5,730 nucleotides of DNA from Burkholderiales bacterium (GTDB lineage: Bacteria > Pseudomonadota > Gammaproteobacteria > Burkholderiales > Burkholderiaceae_D). Shown here piece after piece: positions 1 to 5,730 of this stretch. The position numbers and the translations under genes are program-made. Where the stretch lies: NCBI GenBank assembly GCA_028868455.1, contig JAGWUK010000224.1, positions 1-5,730 on the forward strand. The letters run 5' to 3'. Under the pieces are notes generated by a model. It saw nothing but the letters and a program-made list of their open reading frames with translations, did no database searches and was not told the DNA's origin. Numbering within the stretch: the stretch's first letter is position 1; every line of letters starts with the position of its first letter.

Positions 1-63
1 TGAACGATTTTTAGAAATACTGCCGTTCATTTTCCAATTACCGGCTATTAGGCGTCGTCGCAT
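1..63 (-). CDS. tpiA: Triosephosphate isomerase, N-terminal fragment (cut by window edge)
   Basis: Only the first 21 codons are present; the gene continues past the left edge. The peptide begins MRRRLIAGNWKMNG, the hallmark start of triosephosphate isomerase. N9 and K11 (of AGNWKMNG) correspond to the conserved Asn and catalytic Lys of the family. The enzyme interconverts glyceraldehyde 3-phosphate and dihydroxyacetone phosphate in the cytosol, for glycolysis and gluconeogenesis. The ATG at 61-63 is a firm choice because an in-frame TGA lies only 9 bases upstream (complement of 70-72). There is no recognisable Shine-Dalgarno sequence before the ATG; the leader is AT-rich. A strong promoter lies just upstream at 91-119. 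The position after pnp and a quinone reductase matches the usual Burkholderiales order. Identity is secure from the motif, but the rest of the gene cannot be seen. Confidence 0.92.
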   Translation of the reverse strand, partial: MRRRLIAGNWKMNGSISKNRS

Positions 64-241
64 AGCAAATCAAAATATAAATAACCGTCTATTGTAGCCC
101 TCGGCACAAGCAGGGTCAAACCAAGCCCCGGTTTTTCCTTCTTGACTTTTCGACAGACATTGCAATTAAGTGCTTTTTCCAAACGACACCAAACTATCAA
201 GTCTTCTTAACAACAAGTAAACTAAATTACTAAACTCGAGC
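64..241. other. Intergenic region between the quinone reductase gene and tpiA
   Basis: Apart from the tpiA promoter, I see no gene or RNA here. A 14-codon ATG frame exists on the minus strand but has no ribosome binding site. No convincing intrinsic terminator follows the quinone reductase stop; the only inverted repeats are 5-base stems (for example AAACC 118-122 with GGTTT 130-134). Transcripts may therefore run on into tpiA. The region is AT-rich, especially 181-241. Confidence 0.5.
91..119 (-). promoter_or_regulatory. Predicted sigma70 promoter of tpiA
   Basis: Read on the minus strand, a -35 box TTGACC (114-119) and a -10 box TACAAT (91-96) are separated by exactly 17 bases. Each box matches the consensus at five of six positions. 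Transcription would start near base 84, about 21 bases upstream of the tpiA ATG. Sequence and spacing are seen directly; activity is inferred. The result would be an independent tpiA transcript in addition to any read-through from the quinone reductase gene. Confidence 0.7.
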
Positions 242-1234
242 TCATTGCATAGTCAGCATTATTTTCCCGATATGCAATCCCTCCTCCATCATTAAGTGCG
301 CCTGCACTGCTTGCTCCAATGGGAAAACTTTATAAATCACCGGCTTCACCGCCTTTGATTCCAACAATGGCCAGACAATTTTTTGCAACTCGAACGCAAT
401 TTTTGCCTTAAACTCAACGGAGCGCGGACGCAAAGTTGAGCCTGTGACAGTCAATCTACGACGCAAAAGCTGCGCCAGATCCAAATTGGTCGATCCGCCC
501 CCAAGCAAGGCGATAATGGCAAGCCGCCCATCATCAGCCAAACAATTAATCTCTTGTGGCACATATGAGCCTGCAACCATATCCAGAATCACATCCACGC
601 CCTTTCCAGAAGTCATCTCTTTAACGACCTCACAAAAATTCTCAGACTTATAATTAATTCCTCGCACTGCTCCAAGTTGTTCAGTTGCACGACACTTCTC
701 ATCTGAACCAGCTGTTGCAAATACTCGGTGGCCCAATGCATTCGCAATTTGTATGGCTGCTACGCCAATTCCCGAAGTCCCTCCTTGCACCAACAAAGTC
801 TCACCTGATGCCAAATTAGCACGCTGAAAAACATTACTCCAAACTGTGAAAAATGTTTCTGGCAGAGAGGCTGCTTCGATCATGGACAAACCGTTTGGCA
901 CTTTTAAGCATTGCTCTGCGGGTGCGATACAAAACTCAGCATATCCACCGCCTTGAACCAAGGCGCAGACGCGATCACCCAACTGAAAATTTCCATTTCG
1001 GACGTCGCCACCAACAATTTCACCCGCAACCTCCAAACCAGGTAAATCCGAAGCGCCTTCTGGCACAGGATAGTAACCTGAACGTTGCAAAATATCGGGT
1101 CGATTTATTCCAGCAGCACTAACCTTGATCAATAATTCCCCTTCCTTGGGTATTGGCACAGGTCTAGTACAGATTTGCAAAACTTCAGGTTTTCCATATT
1201 TTGTTATCTCTATCGCACGCATTTCCGATTTCAT
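242..1234 (-). CDS. NAD(P)H:quinone oxidoreductase, PIG3/zeta-crystallin family (MDR superfamily)
   Basis: A 330-residue medium-chain dehydrogenase/reductase of the zinc-free quinone reductase type. An N-terminal GroES-like substrate domain (about 1-125) carries AAGINRPDILQRSGYYP at 40-56, characteristic of the PIG3 (TP53I3-like) branch. A Rossmann domain follows (about 125-265) with the nucleotide-binding loop GGTSGIG at 151-157. GSTLRPRS at 265-272 is another subfamily signature. Family members reduce quinones with NADPH in the cytosol; the physiological substrate here is unknown. I chose the ATG at 1234, giving MKSEMRAIEI, because GAGG (1241-1244) sits 6 bases before it. A longer frame from TTG at 1246 would start inside that binding site, and a later ATG at 1222 has no binding site. 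The gene follows the pnp terminator. I see no convincing promoter of its own in the AT-rich 70-base gap. A related quinone or enone reductase specificity is possible. Confidence 0.93.
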   Translation of the reverse strand: MKSEMRAIEITKYGKPEVLQICTRPVPIPKEGELLIKVSAAGINRPDILQRSGYYPVPEGASDLPGLEVAGEIVGGDVRNGNFQLGDRVCALVQGGGYAEFCIAPAEQCLKVPNGLSMIEAASLPETFFTVWSNVFQRANLASGETLLVQGGTSGIGVAAIQIANALGHRVFATAGSDEKCRATEQLGAVRGINYKSENFCEVVKEMTSGKGVDVILDMVAGSYVPQEINCLADDGRLAIIALLGGGSTNLDLAQLLRRRLTVTGSTLRPRSVEFKAKIAFELQKIVWPLLESKAVKPVIYKVFPLEQAVQAHLMMEEGLHIGKIMLTMQ

Positions 1235-1240
1235 TATTTG

Positions 1241-1244
1241 CCTC
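1241..1244 (-). promoter_or_regulatory. Ribosome binding site that fixes the quinone reductase start
   Basis: GAGG on the minus strand lies 6 bases upstream of the ATG at 1232-1234. It overlaps the TTG codon (1244-1246) that opens the longest frame. The TTG is therefore part of the Shine-Dalgarno sequence and not the start, so the protein is four residues shorter than the longest open frame. Confidence 0.65.
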
Positions 1245-1304
1245 AAATGGGATTTATAAATACATTTATCTTAGATTGCTTTTGATTAGTGATTGTATGC
1301 GAAT

Positions 1305-1335
1305 AAAAAAACGCCCGTGCAAAACACGGGCGTTT
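1305..1335 (-). terminator. Intrinsic terminator downstream of pnp
   Basis: A perfect 11-bp inverted repeat (1309-1319 with 1325-1335; core ACGCCCGTG/CACGGGCGT) encloses a 5-base loop. In the minus-strand transcript it is followed by a run of seven U (1305-1311, partly within the stem). It begins 27 bases after the pnp stop codon. This is a textbook rho-independent terminator separating pnp from the quinone reductase gene. The stem may also act as a 3' barrier to exonucleases. Confidence 0.93.
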
Positions 1336-1362
1336 CAATTTTGCAAATCTATTTAGTAATAC

Positions 1363-3501
1363 TTATTGTTGTTGCTGCTGCACTTGAGGTTGCCCATCCA
1401 ATTCAGCGATCGCTGCCTTCATGGACAATTTGAAACGACCACGATCATCAGTTTCCAGTACTTTTACCCGAACCTGCTGTCCCTCTTTGAGGTAATCAGC
1501 AACAGCATTCACGCGTTCATTAGCGATCTGACTGATGTGCAACAAACCATCTTTTCCCGGCATGATTTGCACTATCGCGCCGAAGTCCAACAACTTCAAT
1601 ACTGTGCCTTCGTAGACTTTTCCTACCTCGACTTCCGCTGTCAGCTCTTCAATCCGACGCTTAGCTTCCTGACCAGCGGCTGCATCAACAGAAGCGATGG
1701 TAACCACGCCTTCATCGCTAATATCGATTTGCGTACCAGTTTCTTCCGTCAATGCGCGAATAACTGCACCACCTTTACCGATGACGTCGCGGATTTTCTC
1801 AGGGTTGATTTTGATTGTGATCAATCGCGGAGCAAAATCAGACAATTCCGCTTTACCCACTGGAACAGCTTCCTGCATCTTACCTAGAATGTGTACGCGC
1901 CCTTCTTTCGCTTGAGCCAAAGCGACTTGCATAATTTCTTTGGTGATACCTTGAATTTTGATATCCATTTGCAGGGCAGTGATACCCTCTGCAGTACCAG
2001 CGACTTTAAAGTCCATGTCACCAAGGTGATCCTCATCACCCAAGATGTCAGTCAGAACGGCAAACTTATTACCATCCTTGATCAGGCCCATGGCGATACC
2101 GGCAACGTGTGCTTTCATCGGCACGCCAGCATCCATCAAAGCCAGGCAGCCACCACAGACAGAAGCCATGGAAGAAGAGCCATTGGATTCTGTAATTTCA
2201 GAAACCAGACGGACGGAGTAGCTGAAATCTTCAGGATCGGGCAGAGCAGCTTGCAATGCACGTTTAGCCAAACGGCCATGACCGATTTCACGACGCTTAG
2301 GAGTACCAACACGACCAGTTTCGCCAGTGGCGAATGGTGGCATATTGTAGTGAAGCATGAAACGATCAGAGTATTCGCCCATCAGCGCATCAATTTTTTG
2401 CTCATCACGGGCAGTACCCAGAGTAGCAATTACTAAAGCCTGCGTTTCACCGCGCGTGAACAGGGCTGTACCATGCGTACGTGGCAAAACACCAGTGCGG
2501 ATAGTGATAGGGCGCACTGTGCGTGTATCACGGCCATCGATACGTGGCTCTCCTTCAAGGATTTGGGAGCGGACAATTTTCGCTTCCAGATCAAACAGAA
2601 TATTGCCAACTTCGGAAGAGTCAGGGGCAGTTTCGCCTTTGGCAGCCGCTTGTTCAGCCAATGCAACGGCCACCGATGCAGTTGCCGATTTCAACTGCTC
2701 AGTACGCGCCTGTTTTTCTTTGATTTGATAAGCAGCACGCAACAAAGGCTCTGCTACCGCTGTTACTGCGGCAATCAGTTGTTCGTTTTTTGCTGCAGGC
2801 GCCCATTGCACTTCAGGCTTACCACCGTCACGTACCAGCTCATGGATCGCATCGATCACTGCTTTCATCTGTTCGTGGCCGAAAACAACTGCACCCAGCA
2901 TGACTTCTTCAGACAATTGCTGCGCTTCTGATTCCACCATCAATACAGCTTGCTCAGTTCCAGCGACAACCAGATCCAGCTTGGATTGCTTCAGTTGTGT
3001 TGCTGTCGGATTCAATACATATTGGCCATCGACATAACCGACCCGTGCTGCACCAACTGGCCCACTGAATGGGATGCCAGCAACCGAAATTGCCGCAGAA
3101 GCACCTATCATCGCTGCAATATCAGGATCAATTTCCGGATTAACAGACAAGACATGCACGATGACCTGAACTTCGTTCAGATAGCCTTCTGGGAACAGAG
3201 GGCGGATAGGTCTATCGATCAAACGGGATGTCAGTGTTTCCTTCTCAGACGGACGACCTTCGCGCTTGAAGAAGCCACCAGGGATACGACCGGCGGCATA
3301 CGTTTTTTCCATATAATCCACGGTCAGAGGAAAGAAATCCTGACCAGGCTTAGCATCCTTCTTTGCAACAACTGTTGCCAATACGACGGTATCTTCTATA
3401 GAGACCATGACCGCGCCAGAGGCCTGACGTGCAATTTCACCTGTTTCCAGCGTGACTTGGTGCTGACCATATTGGAAGGTTTTGGTAATTTTATTAAACA
3501 C
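1363..3501 (-). CDS. pnp: Polynucleotide phosphorylase (PNPase)
   Basis: A 712-residue polyribonucleotide nucleotidyltransferase, the usual length (711 in E. coli). It degrades RNA phosphorolytically from the 3' end, releasing nucleoside diphosphates, as a trimer that can join RNA degradosomes. The domain order is complete: first RNase PH domain (about 5-215), helical linker (about 240-315), second RNase PH domain (about 320-545), KH domain with IGKGG at 574-578, and S1 domain (about 627-697). By alignment with E. coli, the phosphate-binding serines are S442-S444, the basic pair is R403-R404, and the metal-binding catalytic residues are D491, D497 and K499; all are present. The short tail ends in five glutamines. 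The start is GTG, with AAAGGA (3508-3513) 6 bases upstream. It lies downstream of rpsO beyond a terminator, as in many proteobacteria, and is closed by its own terminator. In enteric bacteria pnp autoregulates through its leader; a similar control here is inference only. Confidence 0.98.
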   Translation of the reverse strand: MFNKITKTFQYGQHQVTLETGEIARQASGAVMVSIEDTVVLATVVAKKDAKPGQDFFPLTVDYMEKTYAAGRIPGGFFKREGRPSEKETLTSRLIDRPIRPLFPEGYLNEVQVIVHVLSVNPEIDPDIAAMIGASAAISVAGIPFSGPVGAARVGYVDGQYVLNPTATQLKQSKLDLVVAGTEQAVLMVESEAQQLSEEVMLGAVVFGHEQMKAVIDAIHELVRDGGKPEVQWAPAAKNEQLIAAVTAVAEPLLRAAYQIKEKQARTEQLKSATASVAVALAEQAAAKGETAPDSSEVGNILFDLEAKIVRSQILEGEPRIDGRDTRTVRPITIRTGVLPRTHGTALFTRGETQALVIATLGTARDEQKIDALMGEYSDRFMLHYNMPPFATGETGRVGTPKRREIGHGRLAKRALQAALPDPEDFSYSVRLVSEITESNGSSSMASVCGGCLALMDAGVPMKAHVAGIAMGLIKDGNKFAVLTDILGDEDHLGDMDFKVAGTAEGITALQMDIKIQGITKEIMQVALAQAKEGRVHILGKMQEAVPVGKAELSDFAPRLITIKINPEKIRDVIGKGGAVIRALTEETGTQIDISDEGVVTIASVDAAAGQEAKRRIEELTAEVEVGKVYEGTVLKLLDFGAIVQIMPGKDGLLHISQIANERVNAVADYLKEGQQVRVKVLETDDRGRFKLSMKAAIAELDGQPQVQQQQQ

Positions 3502-3522
3502 AATGTGTCCTTTCTATTTTGC

Positions 3523-3545
3523 CGACAGATTTTCAGGCGCTGTCG
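3523..3545 (-). promoter_or_regulatory. Small hairpin in the pnp 5' leader, just before the ribosome binding site
   Basis: In the minus-strand transcript, CGACAG (3540-3545) can pair with CTGTCG (3523-3528) around an 11-base loop. The stem ends 9 bases before the pnp Shine-Dalgarno sequence (3508-3513). E. coli pnp is autoregulated through a leader stem cut by RNase III; this stem is much shorter. A role is a guess based on position. Confidence 0.3.
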
Positions 3546-3647
3546 TCCACCTCACCACGAGCGACCCACCTGGATCACTTTTTCGCCAGCCTTCAACTTT
3601 TCGCCAAAAACTGGAATAAAACCAGAAAACTTAAATACCACATAGGC

Positions 3648-3683
3648 AAAAAGCCTGCGACAGAAAACTGACGCAGGCTTTTT
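3648..3683 (-). terminator. Intrinsic terminator between rpsO and pnp
   Basis: A perfect 12-bp inverted repeat (3648-3659 with 3672-3683; core GCCTGCG/CGCAGGC) is extended inward by CAG/CTG (3661-3663 with 3668-3670) across one A-A mismatch, closing an AAAA tract (UUUU in the transcript). On the minus strand the stem ends in five U. It begins 31 bases after the rpsO stop. The arms are A-rich and U-rich on both sides, so it could work in either direction. It should end most rpsO transcripts, leaving pnp to read-through or a separate promoter. Confidence 0.9.
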
Positions 3684-3714
3684 ACTAGCAATGATCTACT
3701 AAACTGAACAAAAA

Positions 3715-3984
3715 TTACTTACGCAGGCCGAGTTTTTCGATCAAAGCACGATAGCGATTCAAGTCTTTACCTTTTAGGTAAGACAGCAAACTCTTACGAC
3801 GATTAACCATCATGATCAAACCACGGCGTGAATGGTGATCTTTAGAATGCGCCTTAAAATGGCCATTCAAATCATTAATACGCGCTGTCAACAAAGCAAC
3901 TTGCACTTCAGGAGAGCCTGTATCATTTTGACCACGGGCATTGTCCGCTACGATCGCGGCTTTTGCATTTTTTTCGATAGACAT
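3715..3984 (-). CDS. rpsO: 30S ribosomal protein S15
   Basis: An 89-residue protein, exactly the usual S15 length. S15 is a primary binder of the central domain of 16S rRNA and nucleates assembly of the small-subunit platform. The rRNA-contact region [15 protein letters not shown] (42-56) is intact, including the conserved H42, D49 and S52 that contact the three-way junction. [14 protein letters not shown] (20-33) and the C-terminal LGLRK are also typical. The ATG at 3984 was chosen over a GTG at 3999: it gives the family's N-terminus MSIEKNAK and has AAGGA (3990-3994) 5 bases upstream. The gene has its own strong promoter at 4078-4106 and a strong terminator at 3648-3683. S15 represses its own mRNA in several bacteria by binding leader structures; the leader here offers candidate stems. 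Confidence 0.98.
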   Translation of the reverse strand: MSIEKNAKAAIVADNARGQNDTGSPEVQVALLTARINDLNGHFKAHSKDHHSRRGLIMMVNRRKSLLSYLKGKDLNRYRALIEKLGLRK

Positions 3985-4071
3985 AATTTTCCTTAACACG
4001 CGATAACAAGAGTCATTTTGACTACAAAACCCTCATTATCGTGAAATAACAGTTCCGCCGGAATGACGGGA
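3985..4071 (-). promoter_or_regulatory. rpsO 5' leader with competing stems, candidate S15 autoregulatory RNA
   Basis: From the predicted start near 4071 the rpsO leader is about 87 bases. An outer stem can form between CACGATAA (4036-4043) and TTATC-GC-GTG (3997-4006, with a 2-base bulge). Inside it, two hairpins compete for the same bases: AGTCA-AAA-TGACT (4011-4023) and TTTTG-TAGT-CAAAA (4016-4029). Mutually exclusive stems next to the ribosome binding site resemble the switching leaders of other rpsO mRNAs, where S15 traps or blocks the message. The pairings are seen; the regulatory role is inferred. Confidence 0.4.
3990..3994 (-). promoter_or_regulatory. rpsO ribosome binding site
   Basis: AAGGA on the minus strand lies 5 bases before the ATG at 3982-3984. 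It identifies the 89-residue form of S15 as the real product, because the in-frame GTG at 3997-3999 lies upstream of this site. The site directly follows the 3' arm of a possible leader stem (3997-4006), so folding could affect its access. Confidence 0.8.
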
Positions 4072-4077
4072 CGCGTG

Positions 4078-4106
4078 ACTATAACATCGTTTTATGTTGG
4101 AATCAA
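4078..4106 (-). promoter_or_regulatory. Predicted sigma70 promoter of rpsO
   Basis: On the minus strand a -35 box TTGATT (4101-4106) and a -10 box TATAGT (4078-4083) are spaced by exactly 17 bases. The -10 matches five of six consensus positions and the -35 four of six, with TTGA intact. The predicted start is near 4071, preceded by a G+C-rich stretch (CACGCG). Such discriminators are common in stringently controlled ribosomal promoters, but that control is inference. The -35 box lies only 9 bases past the leuA stop. Confidence 0.72.
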
Positions 4107-4114
4107 ATTCTCGC

Positions 4115-5653
4115 TTAAATTTGCGGATTGAGTTTTTCCATTTTTGATTGCAACTTATTCAAGGCCGACAAATAAGCTTTGGCCGATGCTACAACTATAT
4201 CCGGATCAGCACCAACACCGTTAACAATGCGCCCCGCCTTAGACAATCGCATCGTTACCTCACCTTGTGATTGAGTACCGGTAGTGATGGCGTTCACTGA
4301 AAACAGCAGCAACTCCGCTCCGCTTTGTACTTTGGAGTCGATCGCATTAACTATTGCATCAACTGGCCCATTTCCGTTCCCCTCGCAAGTAACCTCATTA
4401 CCATTAGAAGTAAAAATCACCTTGGCGAAGGGCAATTCTCCGGTTTCGGAATGCTGCGCCAAGGAAACGAAATGAAATGCATCGTTGTTATGCGCATGTT
4501 CTTCATCAGATACCAAAGCTAAAATATCCTCGTCGAATATCTCAGATTTTCGATCTGCCAATTCCTTAAATCTCGCAAAAGCTGCATTCACGTCAGCTTC
4601 CGATTCCAGCGCAATACCCAACTCATCCAAGCGTTGTTTAAAAGCATTTCTTCCTGACAATTTACCCAATACAAGCTTGTTTGCACTCCATCCAACGTCT
4701 TCTGCACGCATAATTTCATATGTATCGCGTGCTTTCAAAATGCCGTCTTGATGGATGCCCGAGGCGTGTGCAAACGCATTCGCACCTACGACGGCCTTAT
4801 TTGGCTGTACGGCAAATCCGGTAATTTGCGAAACTAGTTTAGACGCTGGAACTATCTGACTTATGTCTATCCCAAGATCAAGGTTGAAATAATCTTTTCG
4901 TGTTCGTACTGCCATAACAATTTCTTCCAACGCAGTATTTCCAGCCCGTTCACCCAAACCATTAATTGTGCATTCGATCTGGCGTGCACCACCGATCATG
5001 ACGCCCGCCAGAGAATTGGCAACTGCCATTCCCAGATCATTATGGCAATGCACCGACCAAATAGCCTTATCCGAATTTGGAATGCGTTCGCGTAATGTTT
5101 TCAGCATATTTCCATACAATTCAGGAATAGCGTAGCCAACTGTGTCCGCAAAATTAATGGTCGTTGCACCTTCTTTAATAACCGCTTCCAGCACTCGGCA
5201 AAGAAAGTCCATATCGGAACGACTACCGTCTTCGGGGCTAAATTCCACGTCATCGGTAAAATTGCGTGCAAAGCGCACTGCCTGTATGGCTTGCTCCAAT
5301 ACTTGGTCGGGTGACATTCGCAACTTTTTTTCCATATGCAATGGAGAGGTCGCAATGAACGTATGTATGCGCTTACGCTGGGCAGCTTGCAATGCTTCTG
5401 CTGCCTTGGCAATATCGCGATCATTGGCGCGTGACAACGAGCAAATTGTCGAATCCTTGATCACAGATGCAATTGCTTTAATCGACTCAAAATCACCAGG
5501 TGAAGCCGCAGCAAATCCAGCTTCGATTACATCCACTTTCATCCGTTCCAACTGCTTGGCAATGCGAATTTTTTCATCCCTGGTCATCGAAGCACCAGGC
5601 GATTGTTCACCGTCGCGTAAAGTTGTGTCAAATATTATGAGTTTGTCCGCCAT
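4115..5653 (-). CDS. leuA: 2-isopropylmalate synthase
   Basis: A 512-residue enzyme that condenses acetyl-CoA with 3-methyl-2-oxobutanoate to give 2-isopropylmalate, the first committed step of leucine synthesis in the cytosol. The N-terminal catalytic TIM barrel (about 1-270) opens with [13 protein letters not shown] (8-20), where D14 is the metal ligand and R13 lies in the active site. It carries [16 protein letters not shown] at 202-217 with metal ligands H202 and H204, and [14 protein letters not shown] at 231-244 with metal ligand N239. The linker subdomain has HASGIHQDG at 296-304. The C-terminal regulatory domain (about 365-505) normally binds leucine for feedback inhibition. Length and motifs match the E. 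coli-type LeuA (523 residues), not homocitrate or citramalate synthases, though those relatives share the barrel motifs. The ATG has AGGAG (5661-5665) 7 bases upstream. No leader peptide or clear promoter is visible in the 77 bases before it. No intrinsic terminator follows, so read-through into rpsO is possible. Confidence 0.96.
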   Translation of the reverse strand: MADKLIIFDTTLRDGEQSPGASMTRDEKIRIAKQLERMKVDVIEAGFAAASPGDFESIKAIASVIKDSTICSLSRANDRDIAKAAEALQAAQRKRIHTFIATSPLHMEKKLRMSPDQVLEQAIQAVRFARNFTDDVEFSPEDGSRSDMDFLCRVLEAVIKEGATTINFADTVGYAIPELYGNMLKTLRERIPNSDKAIWSVHCHNDLGMAVANSLAGVMIGGARQIECTINGLGERAGNTALEEIVMAVRTRKDYFNLDLGIDISQIVPASKLVSQITGFAVQPNKAVVGANAFAHASGIHQDGILKARDTYEIMRAEDVGWSANKLVLGKLSGRNAFKQRLDELGIALESEADVNAAFARFKELADRKSEIFDEDILALVSDEEHAHNNDAFHFVSLAQHSETGELPFAKVIFTSNGNEVTCEGNGNGPVDAIVNAIDSKVQSGAELLLFSVNAITTGTQSQGEVTMRLSKAGRIVNGVGADPDIVVASAKAYLSALNKLQSKMEKLNPQI

Positions 5654-5660
5654 GATATTG

Positions 5661-5665
5661 CTCCT
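5661..5665 (-). promoter_or_regulatory. leuA ribosome binding site
   Basis: AGGAG on the minus strand lies 7 bases before the ATG at 5651-5653. It is the strongest Shine-Dalgarno match in the window and supports the start giving [15 protein letters not shown]. The 65 bases beyond it, to the window edge, hold no identifiable gene end or promoter. Confidence 0.8.
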
Positions 5666-5730
5666 GAATTGATTTTACAAAATTGATACGAAATCGAACT
5701 GCAAATTGAGAATACTCCCTGACCTGCCCT

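Noticed and set aside
118..134. Possible terminator AAACC/GGTTT after the quinone reductase gene
   Set aside because: Only a 5-bp stem with a 7-base loop. On the minus strand there is no U run, and it overlaps the tpiA -35 box.
124..168. A 14-codon ATG frame (MSVEKSRRKNRG...) on the minus strand between the quinone reductase gene and tpiA
   Set aside because: No ribosome binding site and no family resemblance; its length is expected by chance.
853..1122. An 89-codon plus-strand open frame inside the quinone reductase gene
   Set aside because: Shadow of the real gene; the Arg- and His-rich translation fits an antisense frame.
1247..1304. Possible promoter for the quinone reductase in the AT-rich gap after the pnp terminator
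   Set aside because: Several -10-like hexamers (TATAAA, GATAAA, TACAAT) exist, but none has a credible -35 box at 16-18 bases.
1891..2436. A 181-codon plus-strand open frame inside pnp
   Set aside because: Antisense shadow of the second RNase PH domain of PNPase; low-complexity composition and no domain resemblance.
2950..3645. A 231-codon open frame on the plus strand across the start of pnp and its leader
   Set aside because: It is antisense to well-supported pnp codons. Its translation is rich in Cys, Arg and His with no recognisable domain, and it crosses the rpsO-pnp leader. It is a reading-frame shadow.
5142..5672. A 176-codon plus-strand open frame over the 5' part of leuA
   Set aside because: Antisense to conserved leuA catalytic-barrel codons, with no recognisable protein features.
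5666..5730. Possible leuA promoter or end of an upstream gene
   Set aside because: TTGCAG with TGTAAA gives 19-base spacing and weak boxes. Two minus-strand frames stay open to the edge but are too short to identify. Neither can be supported.
1..5730. Search for mobile elements, CRISPR arrays, tRNAs, toxin-antitoxin or defence genes
   Set aside because: All coding space is taken by intact conserved housekeeping genes. The gaps are short, and I found no repeat arrays, insertion-sequence ends or cloverleaf sequences.

Overview
This window is a run of conserved housekeeping genes from a betaproteobacterium. All genes are read leftward on the minus strand. In transcription order they are leuA (2-isopropylmalate synthase), rpsO (ribosomal protein S15), pnp (polynucleotide phosphorylase), an NAD(P)H quinone oxidoreductase of the PIG3/zeta-crystallin type, and the first 21 codons of tpiA (triosephosphate isomerase), which runs off the left edge. 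From general knowledge, rpsO-pnp-quinone reductase-tpiA (usually followed by secG and the nuo operon) is typical of Burkholderiales, and leuA next to rpsO also fits. The modest G+C content (roughly mid-forties percent by eye) suggests a lower-GC member, such as an Oxalobacteraceae or Polynucleobacter-like lineage. That placement is inference from gene order and protein resemblance.

Layout from right to left. Bases 5654-5730 are the leuA upstream region with a good ribosome binding site. leuA fills 4115-5653. The 130-base gap 3985-4114 holds a near-consensus sigma70 promoter starting just 9 bases after the leuA stop, then an approximately 87-base rpsO leader with competing hairpins. rpsO (3715-3984) is followed by a strong intrinsic terminator at 3648-3683. 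A 146-base pnp leader follows, with a small hairpin and short direct repeats. pnp (1363-3501) begins with GTG and is closed by a second strong intrinsic terminator at 1305-1335. The quinone reductase occupies 242-1234. The gap 64-241 has no visible terminator but holds a near-consensus promoter for tpiA, whose start is at 63.

The genes do not form one pathway. rpsO and pnp are a classic pair tying ribosome assembly to RNA turnover; the terminator between them suggests partial read-through, perhaps with a separate pnp promoter that I could not identify. leuA serves leucine synthesis, the quinone reductase two-electron quinone reduction, and tpiA glycolysis and gluconeogenesis. All complete genes look intact, with usual lengths and key residues present. 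I see no mobile element, CRISPR array, tRNA, toxin-antitoxin or defence system, and nothing that looks like an undescribed system. The interest lies in regulatory details, chiefly the rpsO leader and the tpiA promoter with its leader lacking a Shine-Dalgarno sequence.
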